Assembly: GCA_905208975.1 (NCBI GenBank) | Contig: CAJLRE010000024.1 | Coordinates: forward strand, 1-22,042 | Direction of reading: 5' to 3' | From: an uncultured Collinsella sp. | GTDB lineage: Bacteria > Actinomycetota > Coriobacteriia > Coriobacteriales > Coriobacteriaceae | DNA length: 22,042 nt | Shown: piece by piece, positions 5,705 through 13,922 of the stretch | Layout: each line of letters begins with the position of its first letter | Numbering within the stretch: position 1 is the first letter of the stretch | Made by a program: the position numbers and the translations under genes | The notes under the pieces: model-generated | The model's input: only the letters and a program-made list of their open reading frames with translations | What the model was told of the DNA's origin: nothing | Database searches by the model: none

Positions 5705-7153
5705 ATGACTGTCGATAACAAGAAGATTGCCGAGGACGTGCTCGCTGCCGTCGGCGGCGCCTCCAATGTGACGAACGCGACGCACTGCATGACCCGCTTG
5801 CGTCTGAACCTCAAAGATCAGTCCATTCCCAATGATAATGAAGTTAAGAAGATCAAGGGTGTGTTGGGCGCACAGTGGTCTGGCGGCCAGTATCAGGTCA
5901 TCATTGGCCAGAACGTGCCGAAGGTCTATGACGCCGCCATTGCGCTGGGCGTCAAGGGCGAAGGCTCCATTGACGAGAACCTCGATGACGGCACCAAGGA
6001 GCCACTGACGGTCAAGACTGCGGGCAAGAAGGCCCTTAACTACCTGTCCAAGACAATGTGCATGACGATCCCCATTATCATGGGCGCCGCCATGTTCCGC
6101 ACACTTGCCGTACTTTGCGGCGACGGCATGCTCGGTATCTGGTCTGCAGATTCTGACATCTACAACTTCTTCTACAACTGGATTTACAACGCCGGCTATT
6201 TTTTCCTCCCTGTCTATCTGGGTTGGGCTGCCGCAAAGCAGCTCGGCTGCAGCCAGCCGCTCGGCATGATGCTCGGCGGCGTGCTCATTGCCCCCGAGTT
6301 CATGACGTTGGTCAACGCCGCTGCGGATTCTGGTGCTACGACCACGATGGTTTACGGCGTGCTCCCGGCTCAGCTGAACAACTATTCTGCGACCGTGCTT
6401 CCCATGCTGCTGTCTATGCCGGTGCTGATGGTCGTCGAGAAGTTCATGAAGAAGATCATCCCCGACATGCTCTCCACGGTGTTTGTGCCCGTGTGCACCA
6501 TGGCTGTGATGACCCCCGTTTCCCTGTGCGCCCTAGCTCCGATTGGTTCCATTCTGGGCGACCTGGTCGGCAACTTTATGTTCGGCCTCGGAAACGCTGG
6601 CGGCATCGTCACGATCCTCTCCCTCGTCGCCATTGCCGCGCTTTGGGAGTTCCTGGTTATGACCGGTATGCACCAGGTTCTGATTGCCCTCGGCATTGTG
6701 CAGGTGCTCACCTCAGGGTCTGACTCCTGCGTTATGGTCGCGGGTGCTATCGCTCAGTTCGCCACGTGGGGCATGGCCTTCGGTGCCTTCCTGCGCCTTA
6801 AGGAGGTCGACGAAAAGGGCGCTATGCTTGGTTTCTCGCTCTCCGGCATTGTCGGTGGCGTGACGGAGCCCGCGCTGTATGGCTGCGGCTTTAAGTATAC
6901 TCGCTGCCTGGGTGCCATGGTCGCGGGCGGCGCTATCGGCGGCCTGATCGCGGCTCTCACTAATGTGACCACGTATGTTTTGGGCGCAACTAATATCCTA
7001 GGTATTACAGGTTATGTTGCAGGCGGAACTGCTAATCTCGTATGGGGCTGCGTTGCATCGGGCACTGCATTTGTTGCCGCCGCTGCCATCGCCTACTTCT
7101 TTGGCTTTACCAAGGAGCAGCTCGACGAAGACGCTGCTGCCGCCAAAGCCTAA
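5705..7153 (+). CDS. PTS sugar transporter EIIBC, glucose/beta-glucoside superfamily
   Basis: This 482-residue membrane protein has an N-terminal EIIB domain (1-85) with the phospho-accepting C28 in NATHCMTRLRL. An EIIC domain of about ten hydrophobic segments (110-470) follows, with the substrate-binding motif GGVTEPALYG around E388. EIIC binds and moves the sugar while EIIB phosphorylates it. There is no EIIA domain, so phosphate must come from an EIIA encoded elsewhere. ATG 5705 is chosen: GAAGGG lies 7 bases upstream and the EIIB fold begins here, whereas the in-frame TTG at 5684 overlaps the ribosome site. Expression is probably controlled by the RAT and terminator just upstream. The LicT-type regulator suggests a beta-glucoside, while the deacetylase downstream suggests an N-acetylated disaccharide; sequence alone does not decide. 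Confidence 0.9.
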   Translation: MTVDNKKIAEDVLAAVGGASNVTNATHCMTRLRLNLKDQSIPNDNEVKKIKGVLGAQWSGGQYQVIIGQNVPKVYDAAIALGVKGEGSIDENLDDGTKEPLTVKTAGKKALNYLSKTMCMTIPIIMGAAMFRTLAVLCGDGMLGIWSADSDIYNFFYNWIYNAGYFFLPVYLGWAAAKQLGCSQPLGMMLGGVLIAPEFMTLVNAAADSGATTTMVYGVLPAQLNNYSATVLPMLLSMPVLMVVEKFMKKIIPDMLSTVFVPVCTMAVMTPVSLCALAPIGSILGDLVGNFMFGLGNAGGIVTILSLVAIAALWEFLVMTGMHQVLIALGIVQVLTSGSDSCVMVAGAIAQFATWGMAFGAFLRLKEVDEKGAMLGFSLSGIVGGVTEPALYGCGFKYTRCLGAMVAGGAIGGLIAALTNVTTYVLGATNILGITGYVAGGTANLVWGCVASGTAFVAAAAIAYFFGFTKEQLDEDAAAAKA

Positions 7154-7180
7154 AGCATCCGTTCGGTAGGACAATTATCT

Positions 7181-7212
7181 GGGGCACTTGGCTGCGCTTC
7201 AAGTGTCCCTTT
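7181..7212 (+). terminator. Intercistronic hairpin between EIIBC and deacetylase genes
   Basis: GGGGCACTTG (7181-7190) pairs with CAAGTGTCCC (7200-7209) over ten bases, including one G-U pair, and is followed by TTT. The next gene starts 19 bases after the hairpin and has no evident promoter of its own, so this is better read as an attenuator or mRNA stabiliser that lowers deacetylase expression. Confidence 0.6.
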
Positions 7213-7230
7213 CCGTAGATGGGGGTCAAT

Positions 7231-7995
7231 ATGAAGCAATTGCTCATTCGTGCCGACGATATCGGTTATTCGTATGCCGTTAACCTGGGGATTGCCCGCA
7301 GTATCAATGAGGGCCTGGTGCGCTCGGCGGGACTTATGCCCAATATGCCCGAGGCCGAGCGTGGCTGGTCGCTCGTGGCGGATGTCGGCATTGCGGTGGG
7401 TCAGCACACCAACGTGTGCCTGGGCAAGCCGTGTGCCGACCCGGCGCTCATTCCGAGCATGCTCAACGAGAACGGCGAGTTCCATAGCAGCCGTACCTTC
7501 CGCGATCATTTTAAGCGCGGCGAGGAGTTGATAGACTTCGACGAGGCCTGCATCGAGATCCGCGCGCAGCATGACCGCTTTGTCGAGATCGTGGGCCGCG
7601 AGCCCGATTACTTTGAGGCCCATGCCGTCATGAGCAAAAACCTTAACCGAGCGATCTCGGCGGTTGCTCAGGAGCTGGGCCTTAAGGAGCAAAAGGCGAG
7701 CTTCGACCCCGCGGCTGTGGTGCATTGCGGAGATACTGATCTGCGCATGGTGATGCGCTCGATGGAGCCGGGCTACGAGCCCAAAGAGGCAATCATGCAG
7801 ACGGTTCGCGAGATGGTGGACGGCGAGACGGTCGTCTTTGTGTGCCATCCGGGCTATCTCGATCGTTTTATCTTGGAGAACAGCTCGCTCACGACCGACC
7901 GCACCAAGGAAGTCGATGCGCTGATTGACCCCGAGCTTCGCACTTGGCTTGAGTCTCAACCTGATCTTCGCCTGATCGACTACCGCGACCTGTAA
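7231..7995 (+). CDS. ChbG/YdjC-family carbohydrate deacetylase
   Basis: This 254-residue protein matches the family length. It starts with the metal-binding Asp pair in LIRADDIGYS (D9/D10), has H59 in VGQHTNVC and H131 in EAHAV where E. coli ChbG has H61 and H125, and carries the conserved CHPGY near the C-terminus. ChbG removes an acetyl group from chitooligosaccharides, often as phosphorylated PTS products, in the cytoplasm. ATG 7231 is preferred to 7219 because GGGGG lies 6 bases upstream and homologues begin close to the LIRADD strand. The gene follows the EIIBC gene by 77 bases, and an acetylated PTS sugar is the natural substrate; the precise sugar is inferred, not seen. Confidence 0.88.
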   Translation: MKQLLIRADDIGYSYAVNLGIARSINEGLVRSAGLMPNMPEAERGWSLVADVGIAVGQHTNVCLGKPCADPALIPSMLNENGEFHSSRTFRDHFKRGEELIDFDEACIEIRAQHDRFVEIVGREPDYFEAHAVMSKNLNRAISAVAQELGLKEQKASFDPAAVVHCGDTDLRMVMRSMEPGYEPKEAIMQTVREMVDGETVVFVCHPGYLDRFILENSSLTTDRTKEVDALIDPELRTWLESQPDLRLIDYRDL

Positions 7996-8005
7996 GGACC
8001 CAAGT

Positions 8006-8036
8006 CACCACAAAGGGGACAGTCGCCTTTGTGGTG
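8006..8036. repeat. REP-like palindrome
   Basis: CACCACAAAGG (8006-8016) and CCTTTGTGGTG (8026-8036) form a perfect 11-bp stem with the loop GGACAGTCG. The AAAGGGGACAG core resembles palindromic REP sequences seen in many bacterial genomes. Only this copy is in the window. It lies between the deacetylase stop and the strong terminator, and may also stabilise the mRNA end. Confidence 0.5.
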
Positions 8037-8042
8037 GTTCTG

Positions 8043-8076
8043 GCGCCGTTGCCATTATGGCGGCGGCGTCTTTTTT
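8043..8076 (+). terminator. Strong intrinsic terminator of the PTS-deacetylase operon
   Basis: GCGCCGTTGCC and GGCGGCGGCGT form an 11-bp stem, including G-U pairs, with an ATTAT loop, followed by six T residues at 8071-8076. It is the clearest intrinsic terminator in the window. Confidence 0.85.
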
Positions 8077-8134
8077 GTCCGTGCGGCGCGGTAGAGTGTA
8101 GGCGGTTGAAATTTGCGTCCATCGAGGAGCTGCC

Positions 8135-9892
8135 ATGAACGAGATCAAGTGCCCGCATTGCGGCGAAGTTTTTAAGGTCGATGCGTCCGGTTATGCGGAT
8201 ATCGTCAAGCAGGTGCGCGATGCCGAGTTCTCGCGCGACCTGGATGAGCGCGTGAAGGCGGTCCAGCGCGAGGGCGAGCAGGCACTGGAGCTTGAGCGCT
8301 CGCGCTCGACGGCTGCTTTGCAAAAGGCAGAGTCTCAGCGCGACGCTCAGCTTGTCGAGCAGAAGAACGCTGCAGCTCAGCAGCTGGCACAAGAGGTTGC
8401 CAAGCGCGATGCTGAGCTTGCCGAGCTGCGCGCCAAGCTCGAGGGCGCTGCCACAGAGCGCGAGAGTGCAAGTCAGCGCGCGGCGGTTGAGGCCCGTGCC
8501 GATGCTCAAAAGGAAAACGCCGAGCTTCAGCGAGAAATCGACAATCTGCGTGCGCAGCTGGAACGCAAAGATGATGAAGCCAAGCTCGTCGAGTCGGCGG
8601 CGCGCAATGCTGCTCAAAACGATTTAGCCACACGCGATGCGCAGATTGCCGAATTGCAGGCAAAGCTCTCCGCGGCGGATAAAGCCCAGGAGATGGCGCT
8701 TGCTGCTGCTGCGGCCGAGTCGCAGCGTGAGCTCGAGGCCGCTCGCAGCGAGGCCGAACGTACGCTTGCTGACTATCGCGCGAAGGTTCAGGAGAAGTTT
8801 TCCGTCGCAAAGGCTCAGTCCGAGCAGGAGGCCGAGGGTCTGCGTGCTCAGCTGCGCGAACAGGAACTGACGGCCAAGATGAACCTATCGGCGGCGGTCG
8901 CCGCGGCGGAGCGTGAGCGTGACGAGGCCCGCGCCAAGCTCACGAGTGAGCTGGCGGTGCGCGATTCACGCGAGGAGCAGGCCAAGGCGGCACACGAGCT
9001 CGAACTTGCGCAGACCAAGCGCGCGAACGAGGAACTGATTCGCTACAAGGATGAAGAGATTGAGCGCCTTAAGGACATGAAGGTCCGCCTGTCCACCAAG
9101 ATGGTGGGCGAGTCGCTCGAGCAGCACTGCGAGACCGAGTTTAACCGCCTGCGCATGACGGCGTTTCCCAACGCGTATTTCGAGAAGGATAACGATGCAT
9201 CCGAGGGTACCAAGGGCGACTTTATCTTCCGCGAGTGTGACGAGAGCGGCAACGAGATCATTTCGATCATGTTCGAGATGAAAAACGAGAACGACGAGAC
9301 CGCGACCAAACACAAGAACGAGGATTTCTTTAAGAAACTCGATCACGATCGCCGCCAGAAAGGCTGCGAGTATGCGGTGCTCTGCACCCTGCTGGAGCCC
9401 GAGAGTGACCTCTATAACGCGGGTATCGTCGACGTGAGTTACCGCTATGAGAAGATGTACGTGATCCGCCCGCAGTTCTTCATCCCCATGATTACGCTCC
9501 TTCGCAACGCCGCTATGGGTTCGCTTCGCTATAAGCAGGAACTGGCGGAGTACAAACAGCAGAATATCGATGTCACGAACTTCGAAGCCAAGATGGAGAA
9601 GTTCAAGGATGGCTTCTCGCGCAACTACAACCTGGCGAGCAAGCAATTCGAGTCGGCAATCAAGGAGATCGATGCCGCCATTAAGCAGCTCGAGAAGACC
9701 AAGGACGACTTGCGCCGCAGCACCGAGAACCTACGCTTGGCCCACAACAAGGCCGATGAGCTTACCATTCGCAAGCTCACATGGGGCAACAAGACCATGA
9801 AGGCAGCGTTTGACGAGGCACGCGAGGCTGCGCCAGAGACAAACGAGGAGCCAGCCGAGGCGGATTCGTATGAGGTCGAGGATGCCGAGTAA
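8135..9892 (+). CDS. DUF2130 coiled-coil protein with nuclease-like core
   Basis: This 585-residue protein has a short zinc-ribbon-like start (IKCPHCGEVFKVD), then about 280 residues of Ala/Glu/Arg-rich heptad sequence predicted to be a long coiled coil. A globular region (about 320-490) carries KGDFIF with D362 and FEMKNE with E381-x-K383, a spacing reminiscent of a PD-(D/E)xK nuclease site. A second helical section and an acidic tail follow. The architecture is that of DUF2130, whose function is not established; the nuclease idea is inference. GAGGAG lies 5 bases before the ATG. The gene stands alone between two terminators. The repeated ALE/AEL heptads resemble structural proteins, so the long-range match must be judged on the C-terminal half. 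Confidence 0.8.
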   Translation: MNEIKCPHCGEVFKVDASGYADIVKQVRDAEFSRDLDERVKAVQREGEQALELERSRSTAALQKAESQRDAQLVEQKNAAAQQLAQEVAKRDAELAELRAKLEGAATERESASQRAAVEARADAQKENAELQREIDNLRAQLERKDDEAKLVESAARNAAQNDLATRDAQIAELQAKLSAADKAQEMALAAAAAESQRELEAARSEAERTLADYRAKVQEKFSVAKAQSEQEAEGLRAQLREQELTAKMNLSAAVAAAERERDEARAKLTSELAVRDSREEQAKAAHELELAQTKRANEELIRYKDEEIERLKDMKVRLSTKMVGESLEQHCETEFNRLRMTAFPNAYFEKDNDASEGTKGDFIFRECDESGNEIISIMFEMKNENDETATKHKNEDFFKKLDHDRRQKGCEYAVLCTLLEPESDLYNAGIVDVSYRYEKMYVIRPQFFIPMITLLRNAAMGSLRYKQELAEYKQQNIDVTNFEAKMEKFKDGFSRNYNLASKQFESAIKEIDAAIKQLEKTKDDLRRSTENLRLAHNKADELTIRKLTWGNKTMKAAFDEAREAAPETNEEPAEADSYEVEDAE

Positions 9893-9911
9893 GGCATAGC
9901 GGATAGTGAAA

Positions 9912-9949
9912 AAGCGGGGCTGCTGGCGATGTTGCCAACAGCCCCGCTT
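9912..9949. terminator. Bidirectional terminator between convergent genes
   Basis: AAGCGGGGCTG (9912-9922) and CAGCCCCGCTT (9939-9949) are perfectly complementary, and the stem continues through TGGC/GCCA after one mismatch to a GATGTT loop. On the minus strand it is followed by TTTTTCAC, giving a good terminator for the helicase gene. On the plus strand only CGTTT follows. Confidence 0.85.
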
Positions 9950-9971
9950 CGTTTCGTCCCAATATGCTTGG

Positions 9972-12653
9972 CTAATCCTCGAGCAAATCCTCGATAAAAC
10001 CGACGCGGTAGTTCTTGAAGATGACCTCGCCACCGTCTTGCGTGGCGTCCAGATCGACATCGCCCATGATGCCAAAGTCGTGGTCGCCGTCCTCGTCGGC
10101 AAAAATCTGGTGCACGTGCCACACGTGGAGCGCCTTCTCGTCGGACTCGTCGATCGAGAACATAGCAGAGGAGCGCGCGTCGCCGTCGGTGAGAATCTCC
10201 TCGTGCTGCTCGTGGTAAGCGTCGAGTGCTTTTTGCCAGCGGATCTCGCTCATGCCCCAGTCGTCGTCGAGTTCGCCCAGGTCGCGAACGTGTCCGCGGG
10301 CGGCAAGGGTCACGCGGCGGAAGAGCGCGTTGCGCACCAGCAGCGTGCAGCCGCGGCGATCCGCCACGACCTCGTCGATGCCCTGCGGCGGCGCGGCGTC
10401 GAGGGCTGCCGGGTTGCCGGCGTTCTCCCACTCGTCCACCAGGCTCGAGTCGACCGAGCGCACCACAAAGCCCAGCCACGAGATAATGTCGCGCAGGCGC
10501 TCGTCGCGCTTCTCGATGGGCACGGTGCGGTCGAGTGAACGGTAAGCCTCTGCCAGGTAGCGCAGCAAAATGCCCTCGGAGCGGGCGATGCCGAGCTTTT
10601 GAATGTAGCCCTTAAAATCGCTCGCGCTCTCCAGCATATCGCGCAGAACGCTCTTGGGAGAGAGTTGGTAGTCGTTTGCCCAGGGTACTTCCTGGCAGTA
10701 CTTGTCAAAGGCGGCGTCGAGCAGGTCCTCAAGCGGCTTTTCGTACGTGACGTCCTGAATACGCTCCAGGCGCTCCTCATACTCGATGCCGTCGGCCTTC
10801 ATCTCGGCCATAGCGCGATCGCGCGCGGCACGCTCCTGTGCGCGCAGCACCTGTTTGGGGTCCTCGAGCGTGGCCTCGACCATCGAGATCAGATCCATGG
10901 TATAGGTCTCGCTCTCGGGATCGAGCAGCTCCAGCGCGGCAAGCAAAAACGGTGAGAGCGGCTGATCGAGCGCAAAGTCCTCGGGCAGGTCGACCGTCAG
11001 CGCGTAGTCGATGTCCGGCGCGGCATCAGCCGGAGCGTCGGGTGCGGGCGGTACCTCGGTGCGCACGACGACGCCGGAGTCGATGAGCGTGGCGAAGATT
11101 TCGTCGGCGCGAACCTCGAGCTTAGCCTTTTCCTCGGGAGTCTGCAGGCTCGTCTCGATGAGGTCGTGTACGCGGGCGCGGGCGTCGCCGCCCTGCTCGA
11201 CCACGCTAATCACCATGGAGTGTGTGATGCGAAGGCGCGGCTTGAGCGTTTCGGGCTGCGTCTCGATCAGGCGCTCAAAGGTCTGCTTGTTCCAGGTGAC
11301 AAAGCCCTCGGGGGCCTTCTTCTTTTTAATCTTGCGGAGCTTCTTGGGGTCGTCGCCCGCCTTGGCCATGAGCTTGGCGTTCTCGATCTCGTGCTCGGGT
11401 GCCTCGGCAATCACCATGCCCTCGGTATCGAAGCCCGAACGGCCGGCGCGACCGGCAATCTGATGAAACTCGCGGGCGCGCAGACGACGCATCTTGTAGC
11501 CGTCGAACTTGGTGAGCGCGGTGAGCACCACGGTATGGATGGGCACGTTGATGCCGACGCCGAGCGTATCGGTGCCGCAGATGACGGGCAACAGGCCCTG
11601 TTGTGCCAAGCGCTCGACCAGCAGACGATAGCGCGGCAACATGCCAGCATGGTGCACGCCGACGCCGCATCCGAGCAAGCGCTTAAGAATCTTGCCAAAG
11701 GCCGTCGAGAAGCTCGTGCCCTTGGCCGCCTCCTTGATGGCCTCGCGCTGCTCCTTGCTGGCAATACCAAAGTTGGCGAGGGATTGCGCCGTCGCAAGTG
11801 CGGCGTCCTGGCTAAAGTGCACGATGTAGAGCGGGGCCTCGCCGCGGCGCATTGCGAGCTCGACGGTGCCCTCGAGCGAGGTCGTCACGTAGTCGTAGCT
11901 CAGCGGCACGGGGCGTGGGGCATCGACGACCAAGTCGCAGGTAGCGCCGGTGTGCTCCTCGAGTGAGGCGGCGATCGCGGTGACATCGCCGAGCGTGGCG
12001 CTCATGAGCATGAATTGCGTGTGGGGCAGGGTGAGCAGCGGTACCTGCCAAGCCCAGCCGCGATCGGGGTCGGCAAAGTAGTGGAACTCGTCCATGGCCA
12101 CGCAGCCCACGTCGGCATCCTCGCCCTCGCGCAGCGCATCGTTGGCAAGGATTTCGGCCGTGCAGCAGATGACGGGCGCTTTGGTATTGATATGCGTGTC
12201 GCCGGTGATCATACCGACGTTATCGCGGCCGAGCACCTGTACCAGGTCGAAGAACTTTTCGCTGACCAAGGCCTTGATGGGGGCCGTGTAATAGCAGCGC
12301 TTGCCCTGCGCCATGCCCATAAAGAGCATGCCCAGCGCGACGAGCGATTTGCCCGAGCCGGTCGGTGTGCCCAAAATGACGTGATCGCCGGCAGCCAGGT
12401 CCATGAGGGCCTCTTCTTGGTGATCCCACAGCTCGATGCCGCGGTCGCTCGTCCATTCAAAGAAGCGTTCGAAGGCCTGATCGGCCGTGAGCCACGGTTC
12501 GGGCTCACTGCCGTCTTCGGGCTCCCACCAGGTGGGGGAGAGCGCGCCGAGCGAGCCGAACTCGGCCTCGGTTCCCGTGCCGCCCGAGAATGAGCTGGCG
12601 GCGCCGGCGCCCGAGACGGTGCTGGCGGCGGTATCTGTCGTGGTCTGTGCCAT
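9972..12653 (-). CDS. Ski2-like DEAD/DEAH-box RNA helicase with DUF3516-type C-terminus
   Basis: This 893-residue SF2 helicase has the motifs in order: Q-like WDHQEEAL, Walker A GTPTGSGKS (95-103), DEFH (188-191) in place of DEVH, LMSATLGD, GTDTLGVGINVP and QIAGRAGRSG. The first 55 residues are low-complexity (Ala/Gly/Ser/Thr). The C-terminal 350 residues fit the DUF3516 domain found on Ski2-like helicases of Actinobacteria. Such enzymes unwind RNA duplexes with ATP, probably in RNA turnover or ribosome work; the target is unknown here. ATG 12653 is preferred to an upstream in-frame TTG at 12686, though its Shine-Dalgarno (AGAGAAAG) is weak. The gene stands between the inverted-repeat element and a strong terminator. 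Confidence 0.9.
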   Translation of the reverse strand: MAQTTTDTAASTVSGAGAASSFSGGTGTEAEFGSLGALSPTWWEPEDGSEPEPWLTADQAFERFFEWTSDRGIELWDHQEEALMDLAAGDHVILGTPTGSGKSLVALGMLFMGMAQGKRCYYTAPIKALVSEKFFDLVQVLGRDNVGMITGDTHINTKAPVICCTAEILANDALREGEDADVGCVAMDEFHYFADPDRGWAWQVPLLTLPHTQFMLMSATLGDVTAIAASLEEHTGATCDLVVDAPRPVPLSYDYVTTSLEGTVELAMRRGEAPLYIVHFSQDAALATAQSLANFGIASKEQREAIKEAAKGTSFSTAFGKILKRLLGCGVGVHHAGMLPRYRLLVERLAQQGLLPVICGTDTLGVGINVPIHTVVLTALTKFDGYKMRRLRAREFHQIAGRAGRSGFDTEGMVIAEAPEHEIENAKLMAKAGDDPKKLRKIKKKKAPEGFVTWNKQTFERLIETQPETLKPRLRITHSMVISVVEQGGDARARVHDLIETSLQTPEEKAKLEVRADEIFATLIDSGVVVRTEVPPAPDAPADAAPDIDYALTVDLPEDFALDQPLSPFLLAALELLDPESETYTMDLISMVEATLEDPKQVLRAQERAARDRAMAEMKADGIEYEERLERIQDVTYEKPLEDLLDAAFDKYCQEVPWANDYQLSPKSVLRDMLESASDFKGYIQKLGIARSEGILLRYLAEAYRSLDRTVPIEKRDERLRDIISWLGFVVRSVDSSLVDEWENAGNPAALDAAPPQGIDEVVADRRGCTLLVRNALFRRVTLAARGHVRDLGELDDDWGMSEIRWQKALDAYHEQHEEILTDGDARSSAMFSIDESDEKALHVWHVHQIFADEDGDHDFGIMGDVDLDATQDGGEVIFKNYRVGFIEDLLED

Positions 12654-12964
12654 GTGTGGTTGCTTTCTCTCGCGATTGTCCGCCAACTATTATGGCGTAG
12701 CGTCGCATCGATGCGTTCGCAGGCAAGAAAATGCAGGAAATGGGCGTTCTGCCCAGCCGTTTAGTGTAGTCGTTAGCCAAGTGAGTAGACTTTTTGCGAT
12801 ATTGCGAGCACATGACTTTTGCGCAAGGGTTCTACCTGCGGTTTTATGTTTCGCTATGCGGGCTGTGCCTGGCTATTGCAAAAAAGTCTACTCACTTAGG
12901 TTTGAGGGCCGTTCGCTGGCGCCAATTTGCGCTTGTTTGCCGACGCCGCGACCATCAGAAGCCC
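12654..12964. other. Gene-free 311-base spacer
   Basis: The spacer lies between the helicase start and the TrmB-like stop. Its centre is the 124-base inverted-repeat element (12777-12900). On the minus strand a -10-like CATAAT precedes the helicase near 12690-12695, without a clear -35. No convincing coding sequence and no T-tailed terminator for the TrmB-like gene are visible. Confidence 0.6.
12777..12900. repeat. 124-base element with near-perfect 21-23 base terminal inverted repeats
   Basis: The left arm at 12777-12797 and the right arm at 12878-12900 are inverted copies. They share AAGTGAGTAGACTTTTT and differ by one extra T in each of two places. They enclose an 80-base interior that itself repeats the motif GACTTTTGCG at about 12814. 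No ORF of note and no convincing target-site duplication are seen. The arms carry T runs facing the interior, unlike a terminator. It could be a MITE-like or RAYT-linked palindromic element, or a structured RNA; comparison within the genome would decide. Confidence 0.65.
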
Positions 12965-13804
12965 CTAGGACTCTTGCGGCAGGCGCTTCTTGCCTTTACG
13001 GGCGCGGTTTCTAAAGTTCTCGACGGCCTCTTCCATACCCAGAGGTACATAGGTGAGCTCATCGAGGTTTTCGGGCAGGTAGCAGGCAAGGCTTTGCTCC
13101 TGCGCGCGGCCCGCCGCGAGCTGTTCATCGCTGGGCTGCGCGCCGGGTGTGGCGCAAATGCCATAGACGACGGCACCCATCTCGCGCGTGCGGCATTCGT
13201 ATTCGGTCTCGGGATGCTCGGGATGGTCGCGGCGGACGTCGTCGCTTACCCAAAGCGTGTCGTAGCCGGCCGCGGCAATCTGCCCCAGGGCGTAGTCGCG
13301 CAGCGGTTTGCTGTCGGTGCGCAGCGTGACGGTGGCGCCGGCTGCAAAGAGCGGGCGGTAGAGCATCAGATGGTCGACATGGACGAGCCGTTTTTTGGCG
13401 TACTTGGCCTTGGGCTGCGGTGTGGGAAAGTTGATGGTGATGGCATCGAGCTCGCCTGCGGCAAACAGCTGCGGCAGCGATGCGGCGCCTCGGGGCAGGA
13501 CAAGTGCGTTGGACAGCTCCTGCTCGCAGATTTTCTGTGCGGCATAGGCGATGCAGATGGGCTCCTGGTCCATGCCGATAAAGAACGTGTTTGGCTCGCG
13601 GGCCGCGCGCTCTACAAGGTACGTTCCCTTGCCACAACCAAGATCCAGATGAAGGTGTTCGAAAGGCTTGCTGCCTGCGGGCGCACAGGCCTCGCGCCAA
13701 TCTCCGGCATAGGCCTCGGGGTTCGTCTCAATCGCATCGGCGTAGCGCTCCAGGCGCTCCTCGAGTACAAAGTTCTTAGGCGTGCGAACGTGGACGGCTC
13801 CCAT
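12965..13804 (-). CDS. trmB: TrmB-like tRNA (guanine-N7) methyltransferase, divergent
   Basis: This 279-residue protein has the SAM-binding motif LDLGCGKGTYL, GMDQEP as the acidic loop, a TrmB-like strand and loop INFPTPQPKAKYAKKRL, and TEYECRTREMG near the end where TrmB usually reads TxYExK. TrmB forms m7G46 in the tRNA variable loop. The normally invariant PDPWPK is changed here to PTPQPK: the Asp implicated in catalysis and the Trp are replaced. It also has a C-terminal extension of about 50 residues ending in a basic stretch (RNRARKGKKRLPQES). AAGGAG lies 4 bases before the ATG. The fold call is sound, but activity as an m7G46 enzyme is less certain. Confidence 0.8.
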   Translation of the reverse strand: MGAVHVRTPKNFVLEERLERYADAIETNPEAYAGDWREACAPAGSKPFEHLHLDLGCGKGTYLVERAAREPNTFFIGMDQEPICIAYAAQKICEQELSNALVLPRGAASLPQLFAAGELDAITINFPTPQPKAKYAKKRLVHVDHLMLYRPLFAAGATVTLRTDSKPLRDYALGQIAAAGYDTLWVSDDVRRDHPEHPETEYECRTREMGAVVYGICATPGAQPSDEQLAAGRAQEQSLACYLPENLDELTYVPLGMEEAVENFRNRARKGKKRLPQES

Positions 13805-13922
13805 GAGGCTCCTTGGTCATAAATGCGAAACGCATGGCTGCGCGTTTCGGCAATGCGTTGGAAGAAGGTGGGCATAGTTTGCCCGAATGATGCGGCGCGG
13901 CTCGGCGGCGCGTCGTCGATGC
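13805..13922 (-). promoter_or_regulatory. Spacer with hairpin ahead of the TrmB-like gene
   Basis: CGAAACGC (13826-13833) pairs with GCGTTTCG (13842-13849), and a smaller GGGCA/TGCCC hairpin lies at 13870-13884. Neither has a T tail, so they may be leader structures of the TrmB-like mRNA rather than terminators of the upstream methyltransferase gene. Read-through from that gene, 118 bases upstream, is possible. Confidence 0.35.

Noticed and set aside
12777..12900. Reading the inverted repeat as a terminator or CRISPR fragment
   Set aside because: The arms are 80 bases apart, their T runs face inward, and there are only two inverted copies rather than direct repeats with regular spacers.
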